From: Geopseudomonas aromaticivorans
GTDB taxonomy: Bacteria > Pseudomonadota > Gammaproteobacteria > Pseudomonadales > Pseudomonadaceae
Reading direction: 5' to 3'
NCBI RefSeq assembly: GCF_019097855.1
Contig: NZ_JAHRGL010000049.1
Span: 99,767 to 163,766, forward strand
DNA: 64,000 bases
The notes under the pieces are model-generated. The model was not told the origin of the DNA and made no database searches. It saw nothing but the letters and a program-made list of their open reading frames with translations. Within the stretch, counting starts at the first letter, position 1; every line of letters starts with the position of its first letter. Position numbers and translations under genes: made by a program. Positions 59,544 through 64,000 of the stretch are shown one piece after another.

Positions 59544-60209
59544 ATGAGCTACCAGCACCAGTACGTCGACGGCACCCGCATCCACTTCCCGGTGGGCAAG
59601 CTGGTCTGCGTCGGCCGCAACTACGCGGAACACGCCAAGGAACTGAACAACCCGGTGCCGAGCGAACCGCTGCTGTTCATCAAGCCGGCCACCGCCGCCG
59701 TGGCGCTGGAGGGCGGCTTCGCCCTTCCACAGGAACGCGGCAGCGTGCACTACGAGGCGGAAATCGCCGTGCTGATCGGCAAGCCGCTGTCGACCCGGCC
59801 GAACGACGAGGAAATCCGCGATGCCATCAGCGGTTTCGGCGTCGCCCTCGACCTGACCCTGCGCGACGTGCAGAGCCGCCTCAAGGACAAGGGCCACCCG
59901 TGGGAAATCGCCAAGGCCTTCGACGGTGCCTGCCCGCTGTCGCCGTTCGTCCCCGGCGATGCCGTGGAAGACCTGGCCGACATCGGCGTGCGCCTGAGCA
60001 TCAACGGCGAACTGCGCCAGGACGGCAACAGCCGCGACATGCTGACGCCGATCCTCGAGCTGATCCGCTACATCAGCGGCCACTTCTCCCTGCAGCCGGG
60101 CGACGTGGTGCTGACCGGCACCCCGGCCGGCGTCGGCGCCCTGGCCAGCGGCGACCACCTGGTGGTCGAGCTGCCCGAGCTGTGCCGCTTCGAGAGCCGC
60201 GTGCTCTGA
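59544..60209 (+). CDS. Fumarylacetoacetate hydrolase (FAH) family protein
   Basis: 221 residues starting MSYQHQYVDGTRIHF; CAGGAGT precedes. LVCVGRNYAEHAKELNNPVP, the metal ligand segment HYEAEIAVLIG, GVALDLTLRDVQSRLKDKG and DVVLTGTPAGVGAL are FAH family motifs. YcgM-type members act on acylpyruvates or oxaloacetate tautomers; the actual substrate cannot be told from sequence. The dehydrogenase upstream is separated only by repeat locus D. Confidence 0.9.
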   Translation: MSYQHQYVDGTRIHFPVGKLVCVGRNYAEHAKELNNPVPSEPLLFIKPATAAVALEGGFALPQERGSVHYEAEIAVLIGKPLSTRPNDEEIRDAISGFGVALDLTLRDVQSRLKDKGHPWEIAKAFDGACPLSPFVPGDAVEDLADIGVRLSINGELRQDGNSRDMLTPILELIRYISGHFSLQPGDVVLTGTPAGVGALASGDHLVVELPELCRFESRVL

Positions 60210-60214
60210 GCCAC

Positions 60215-60245
60215 GCCACGAGCCGGGCGAGTACCGGCTCGTGGC
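60215..60245 (+). terminator. Hairpin after the FAH gene
   Basis: Perfect 12-bp stem GCCACGAGCCGG / CCGGCTCGTGGC with a seven-base loop and no T-tract. Confidence 0.45.
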
Positions 60246-60325
60246 TCCGCTGCGCAGACATTCACATCGTTTTCAACAGGCTGCAGGCATGCTGCGGCAT
60301 CCGCCACCTTGAGAGCCTGTCGCCC

Positions 60326-61240
60326 ATGCCGCCTCGCACTGCCCGCCGCTTCCTGCTGCCCGCCCTCCTGCTGTCGATCGGCGCCGGAGCGCTGATCGAC
60401 AGCCACTTCATGCACTGGGGCGCACAGCTGGAACTGTACTGGCGCGAGCAGGCGGTGCCCCCCGCGGCGCGCGCCGCCGGCATCTGGCTGCCGGACTACC
60501 GCCTGGCGCGGGAAGCCACCCTCTCGGGGCTGGAACAGGACGAAACCTCCGGACTGACCTGGAACCCGCCGAGCGACACCCTGTTCACCGTCACCGGCAA
60601 GCACCCCAAGCTGGTCGAGCTGAGCCGGGACGGCCAGGTGCTGCGCAGCATCGCGCTGGTCGGCTTCGCCGACCCGGAAGCGGTGGAAGCGCTGGGCGAC
60701 GGCCGCCTGGCCATCGTCGACGAGCGCCACCACCTGCTGGCGGTGTTCCGCCTCGCCGCGGACGCGCAACGCCTCGACCTGGCGGACACCGCCCGCTACG
60801 ACCTCGGCTTTGCCGACGCCGGCAACAAGGGCTTCGAAGGCCTGGCCTGGAATCCGCGCACCCGGCGCCTGCTGCTGGCCAAGGAGCGCGACCCGCTGGG
60901 CCTGTTCAGCCTGCCGCTTCCCGACGCGGCGGACGCCGGCGTGACGCTCGAGGCGCTGCCCAGCGCGAGCCTGCCGGTGCGCGACCTGTCCTCGCTGACC
61001 GTCGACCCGCGCAGCGGCCGCACCCTGCTGCTCTCCGACGAGTCGCGCCTGCTGCTGGAGCTGGACGAACAGGGCAGGCCCTTCAGCTTCCTCAGCCTGT
61101 TCGGCGGCCGCAACGGCCTGACCGGCAGCATCGCGCAGCCGGAGGGCGTGACCATGGACGCGCAGGGCAACATCTACGTGGTCGGCGAGCCCAACCGCTT
61201 CTATGTGTTCAGCCGCCAGCCGGGCAGCACGCCGCGCTGA
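60326..61240 (+). CDS. SdiA-regulated-domain (YjiK-like) beta-propeller protein
   Basis: 304 residues with an N-terminal membrane anchor (LLPALLLSIGAGALIDS) and a six-blade-like repeat: LEQDETSGLTWNPPSDTLF, GDGRLAIVDERHHLLAVF, NKGFEGLAWNPRTRRLLLAK and QPEGVTMDAQGNIYVVGEPN. This is the SdiA-regulated/YjiK family. Function unknown; it is likely periplasmic. The start is the first ATG of the conserved region. Confidence 0.8.
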   Translation: MPPRTARRFLLPALLLSIGAGALIDSHFMHWGAQLELYWREQAVPPAARAAGIWLPDYRLAREATLSGLEQDETSGLTWNPPSDTLFTVTGKHPKLVELSRDGQVLRSIALVGFADPEAVEALGDGRLAIVDERHHLLAVFRLAADAQRLDLADTARYDLGFADAGNKGFEGLAWNPRTRRLLLAKERDPLGLFSLPLPDAADAGVTLEALPSASLPVRDLSSLTVDPRSGRTLLLSDESRLLLELDEQGRPFSFLSLFGGRNGLTGSIAQPEGVTMDAQGNIYVVGEPNRFYVFSRQPGSTPR

Positions 61241-61244
61241 GCGC

Positions 61245-61586
61245 CTAGCCGGCCAGCGTCTCGTCCACCAGCAGCGCCTCGGGCGCGTGCTTCTTGACCG
61301 ACTCCATGCCCTGGTTGCAACTGGCGGCGCTGGCATACATCTGGCTCTGACCGATCACCTGGCCGTTGGTGGCCTTGAGCACGAAGTACGGCCGCCCGTC
61401 CTTGGCGGTCAGCGGCTCGAAGGCCCCTTCGCGCACGGCATTCTTGCGCACAGACTCGATGCCGTTGAGCGCCGAATCCTTGGCCTTGTACTGCTCGCTG
61501 CTCAGGATCGGCTGACCGTTGCTGGCCTCCAGGTTGAACTGGAACTGGCCGTTGCTGGCTTTCTTCAGGCGAAACTTGCCGGACAT
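61245..61586 (-). CDS. YegP-like DUF1508 protein
   Basis: 113 residues made of two tandem DUF1508 units: FRLKKASNGQFQFNLEASNG and YFVLKATNGQVIGQSQMYAS, each with an aliphatic-Asn-Gly core. A small cytosolic protein family of unknown role. It is convergent with the propeller gene (4 bp apart). The AGGAGGTATGCC before the start is a strong ribosome-binding site. Confidence 0.92.
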   Translation of the reverse strand: MSGKFRLKKASNGQFQFNLEASNGQPILSSEQYKAKDSALNGIESVRKNAVREGAFEPLTAKDGRPYFVLKATNGQVIGQSQMYASAASCNQGMESVKKHAPEALLVDETLAG

Positions 61587-61695
61587 GGCATACCTCCTTG
61601 GTTGGCGGATCGCTTGCGGATAAAACTAGACGCTATTTGCGTGGCCTGCCGGACCACGCCGCCGCCAACCGGGAAATCCGCACCCCAGACAGCAA

Positions 61696-61728
61696 GAAGG
61701 CCGTCCCCCCCCAGGGTGGCCGGCCTTC
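61696..61728 (-). terminator. Probable terminator of rpiA
   Basis: GAAGGCCG / CGGCCTTC arms flank an internal C-rich loop; T-containing sequence follows on the minus strand. The arms match only partly inside. Confidence 0.45.
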
Positions 61729-61747
61729 CGCGGGGGCACGCCGAAAC

Positions 61748-62419
61748 TCAGCGTTCGAGGCGGCGCACGCCCTCGTTGGTGCCGAGCAGCAGCAGGTCGG
61801 CCGGGCGGGCGGCGAACAGGCCGTTGGTGACCACGCCGACGATGTTGTTGATCTGCTGCTCCAAGGCCACCGCATCGCCGATCAGCAGGTTGTGCACGTC
61901 GAGGATGAGGTTGCCGTTGTCGGTGACGAAGCCTTCGCGGTACTCGGGGTCGCCGCCCAGCTTGACCAGTTCGCGGGCCACATGGCTGCGCGCCATCGGC
62001 AGCACTTCCACCGGCAGCGGGTACTCGCCGAGGCGCTCGACCAGCTTGCTGCCGTCGGCGATGCAGATGAAGGTCTTGGCCACCGCCGCGACGATCTTCT
62101 CGCGGGTCAGCGCGCCGCCGCCGCCCTTGATCAGCTCCAGGCGCGCATTGGTCTCGTCGGCGCCGTCGACATAGAACTCCAGCTCGGCAACGCTGTTGAG
62201 GTCGTACACCGGGATGCCGTGGCTCTTCAGGCGGGCGGCGGTGGCTTCGGAGCTGGCCACCGCGCCATCGAAGTCGTGACGGATCTTCGCCAGGGCGTCG
62301 ATGAAGCAGTTGGCGGTGGAGCCGGTGCCGACGCCGACGATGCTGCGCGACTCGAGGCGCGGATGGATGAAATCGACAGCGGCCTGGGCCACCGCCTGCT
62401 TGAGCTGATCCTGGTTCAT
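61748..62419 (-). CDS. rpiA: Ribose-5-phosphate isomerase A
   Basis: 223-residue isomerase interconverting ribose 5-phosphate and ribulose 5-phosphate. Motifs: [38 protein letters not shown] (catalytic acids), [19 protein letters not shown]. It is divergent from ilvA, the same arrangement seen in other Pseudomonas. Confidence 0.97.
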   Translation of the reverse strand: MNQDQLKQAVAQAAVDFIHPRLESRSIVGVGTGSTANCFIDALAKIRHDFDGAVASSEATAARLKSHGIPVYDLNSVAELEFYVDGADETNARLELIKGGGGALTREKIVAAVAKTFICIADGSKLVERLGEYPLPVEVLPMARSHVARELVKLGGDPEYREGFVTDNGNLILDVHNLLIGDAVALEQQINNIVGVVTNGLFAARPADLLLLGTNEGVRRLER

Positions 62420-62451
62420 GGCGGATTCCGCGAAGAGAAAAATCGACCGGC

Positions 62452-62457
62452 ATTATA
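62452..62457 (-). promoter_or_regulatory. Likely -10 hexamer (TATAAT) of rpiA
   Basis: Perfect TATAAT on the minus strand 32 bp before the rpiA start; the -35 is not clear. Confidence 0.5.
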
Positions 62458-62568
62458 ACGTCAAGACGGCGCGGATCGGCGCAGCGGGCGGGTTTTTGCC
62501 GGTGGCCGATGGGCGGTGGCGAGAGTAGACTCGGGCCCATTCCGCCTACCCCGTCTGCGAACTCTCCG

Positions 62569-64000
62569 ATGCTCGAACAGTACGTGAAGAAGATCCTCAC
62601 CTCGCCCGTCTACGATGTGGCGGTGGAAACCCCCCTGCAACCGGCGCGCAGCCTGTCCGAACGACTGAACAACCAGATCCTGCTCAAGCGCGAGGATCTG
62701 CAGCCGGTGTTCTCCTTCAAGATCCGCGGCGCCTACAACAAGGTCGCCCAGCTCAGCGAGGAGGAAAAGGCCCGCGGGGTGATCGCCGCCTCCGCCGGCA
62801 ACCACGCCCAGGGCCTGGCGCTGAGTGCGAAGAAGCTCGGCATCAAGGCGATCATCGTCATGCCCAAGAGCACGCCGGACATCAAGGTGCAGGCGGTGCG
62901 CGCCCGCGGCGCCCGCGTGGTGCTGCACGGCGACGCCTTCCCCGAGGCGCTGGCGCACTGCCTCAAGCTGGTCGAGGAGAAGGGCTACACCTTCGTGCAT
63001 CCCTACGACGATCCGGACGTGATCGCCGGCCAGGGCACCATCGCCATGGAGATCCTCCGCCAGCAGCCGGGCCGCCTCGACGCGATCTTCGTGCCGGTCG
63101 GCGGCGGCGGGCTGATCGCCGGCATCGCCGCCTACGTGAAGTACCTGCGCCCGGACATCAAGGTGATCGGCGTCGAGCCGGAGGAGTCCGACTGCCTGCG
63201 CGCCGCGCTGGCCGCCGACGAGCGAGTGATCCTCAGCCAGGTCGGCCTGTTCGCCGACGGCGTGGCGGTGGCGCAGATCGGCGCCGAGCCGTTCCGCATC
63301 TGTCGCGCCTTCGTCGACGAGGTGGTCACCGTCAGCACCGACGAGATCTGTGCGGCGATGAAGGACATCTACGACGACACCCGCTCGATCACCGAGCCCG
63401 CCGGCGCCCTCGGCGTCGCCGGGATCAAGCGCTACGTGCAGCGCCGCGGCGTCAGCGGGCAGACCCTGGTGGCCATCGACTCCGGTGCCAACGTCAACTT
63501 CGACCGCCTGCGCTACGTCGCCGAGCGCGCCGAGCTGGGCGAGCAGCGCGAGGCGATCATCGCGGTGACCATCCCGGAGAAGCCGGGCAGCTTCAAGGCG
63601 TTCTGCCAGGCCATCGGCAAGCGCGCGATCACCGAGTTCAACTACCGCTACAAGTCGCCGGACGAGGCGCAGATCTTCGTCGGCGTGCAGACCCATCCGG
63701 AGAACGACCCGCGCGAACAGCTGGTGGCGATGCTGCGCGAGCAGGGCTTCCCGGTGCTCGACCTGACCGACAGCGAGCTGGCCAAGCTGCACATCCGCCA
63801 CATGGTCGGCGGCCACGCGCCGGGCGCGGAGAACGAGCGGGTGTACCGCTTCGAATTCCCCGAGCGCCCCGGTGCGCTGTTCAACTTCCTCAACAAGCTC
63901 GGCGGGCGCTGGAACATCTCGATGTTCCACTACCGCAACCACGGCGCCGCCGACGGCCGCGTGCTGGTCGGCCTGCAGGTGCCGGAGGACGAGCGGGCGC
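62569..64000 (+). CDS. ilvA: Threonine ammonia-lyase (biosynthetic), 3'-truncated by window edge
   Basis: PLP enzyme deaminating threonine to 2-oxobutanoate for isoleucine synthesis. The frame runs from ATG 62569 to the window end: 477 codons of about 504. The PLP lysine is K51 in SFKIRGAYNK; VPVGGGGLIAGIAAYVK binds the phosphate. The C-terminal ACT-like regulatory repeats (from about residue 325: EAIIAVTIPEKPGSFKAF, ERVYRFEFPERPGALFNF) are present and point to feedback control by isoleucine. It is divergent from rpiA. Confidence 0.97.
   Translation, partial: MLEQYVKKILTSPVYDVAVETPLQPARSLSERLNNQILLKREDLQPVFSFKIRGAYNKVAQLSEEEKARGVIAASAGNHAQGLALSAKKLGIKAIIVMPKSTPDIKVQAVRARGARVVLHGDAFPEALAHCLKLVEEKGYTFVHPYDDPDVIAGQGTIAMEILRQQPGRLDAIFVPVGGGGLIAGIAAYVKYLRPDIKVIGVEPEESDCLRAALAADERVILSQVGLFADGVAVAQIGAEPFRICRAFVDEVVTVSTDEICAAMKDIYDDTRSITEPAGALGVAGIKRYVQRRGVSGQTLVAIDSGANVNFDRLRYVAERAELGEQREAIIAVTIPEKPGSFKAFCQAIGKRAITEFNYRYKSPDEAQIFVGVQTHPENDPREQLVAMLREQGFPVLDLTDSELAKLHIRHMVGGHAPGAENERVYRFEFPERPGALFNFLNKLGGRWNISMFHYRNHGAADGRVLVGLQVPEDERA

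Noticed and set aside
56634-60158. 1174-residue minus-strand frame extending serA upstream
   Set aside because: It runs antisense through the dehydrogenase and FAH genes; serA homologues start at 57866.

Overview
The window is a chromosomal segment from a high-GC Pseudomonas-type gammaproteobacterium. Three things point there: the Pil-Chp twitching cluster next to gshB, the order gshB-tonB-yqgE-ruvX-pyrR-pyrB-pyrC', pilU/pilT beside yggS-proC-yggT-yggU-metX-metW, and most of the remaining gene order, which I remember from P. aeruginosa. It is almost wholly coding, with no gap above 300 bp. I saw no tRNA, rRNA, CRISPR array, prophage or insertion sequence.

Layout. 1-8812 (minus): the twitching chemosensory operon pilG-pilH-pilI-pilJ-pilK-chpA, with chpA running off the left edge inside a (CGGCTT)n microsatellite. 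9058-14869 (plus): gshB, a tonB-like gene, yqgE, ruvX, then pyrR-pyrB-pyrC', where the last is a catalytically dead dihydroorotase homologue. 14934-17677 (minus): a TM2 protein and the pilus retraction ATPases pilU and pilT. 17749-24813 (plus): yggS, proC, yggT, yggU, metX, metW, a DUF4426 gene, rdgB, hemW, DUF3392. 24945-27300 (minus): trmB, thiG, thiS, DUF423. 27464-28156: mtgA. 28280-32218 (minus): rpoH and ftsY-ftsE-ftsX. 32343-39745 (plus): a two-gene M16 peptidase pair, rsmD, a CHASE-PAS-GGDEF cyclase, coaD and a ferredoxin. 39805-43135 (minus): a Na/Pi-cotransporter-like protein, a small exported protein, mutM. 43269-64000: rlmI, DUF4153 (minus), ilvD, an exported helical protein, folA (minus), a NERD-UvrD helicase overlapping a DUF2868-DUF3482 membrane protein/GTPase pair, DUF2059 (minus), a PHD2-like prolyl hydroxylase, DUF4399, serA (minus) divergent from a D-2-hydroxyglutarate dehydrogenase, a FAH-family gene, a SdiA-regulated-like gene, DUF1508 (minus), rpiA (minus) and the start of ilvA.

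How the genes fit together. Twitching appears at both ends of its control: the Chp signalling array (1-8812) and the PilT/PilU motors (15419-17677). Metabolic neighbours include pyrimidine synthesis, methionine (metX-metW), thiamine (thiS-thiG), serine (serA with a dehydrogenase that can remove its 2-hydroxyglutarate by-product) and branched-chain amino acids (ilvD, ilvA).

The least-explained parts are: hexanucleotide repeats expanding linkers in chpA; two families of intergenic palindromic repeats (a GTGGAAAA...TTTTCCAC family at four loci, and a GTAGGGTGCGC family whose copies supply the stop codon of the gene before them); the overlapping helicase/DUF2868/DUF3482 module; an exported histidine-rich helical protein; and a large palindrome between serA and its divergent partner. 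I found no clear-cut new defence or mobile system. The helicase/DUF2868/DUF3482 module is the best candidate for uncharacterised biology.
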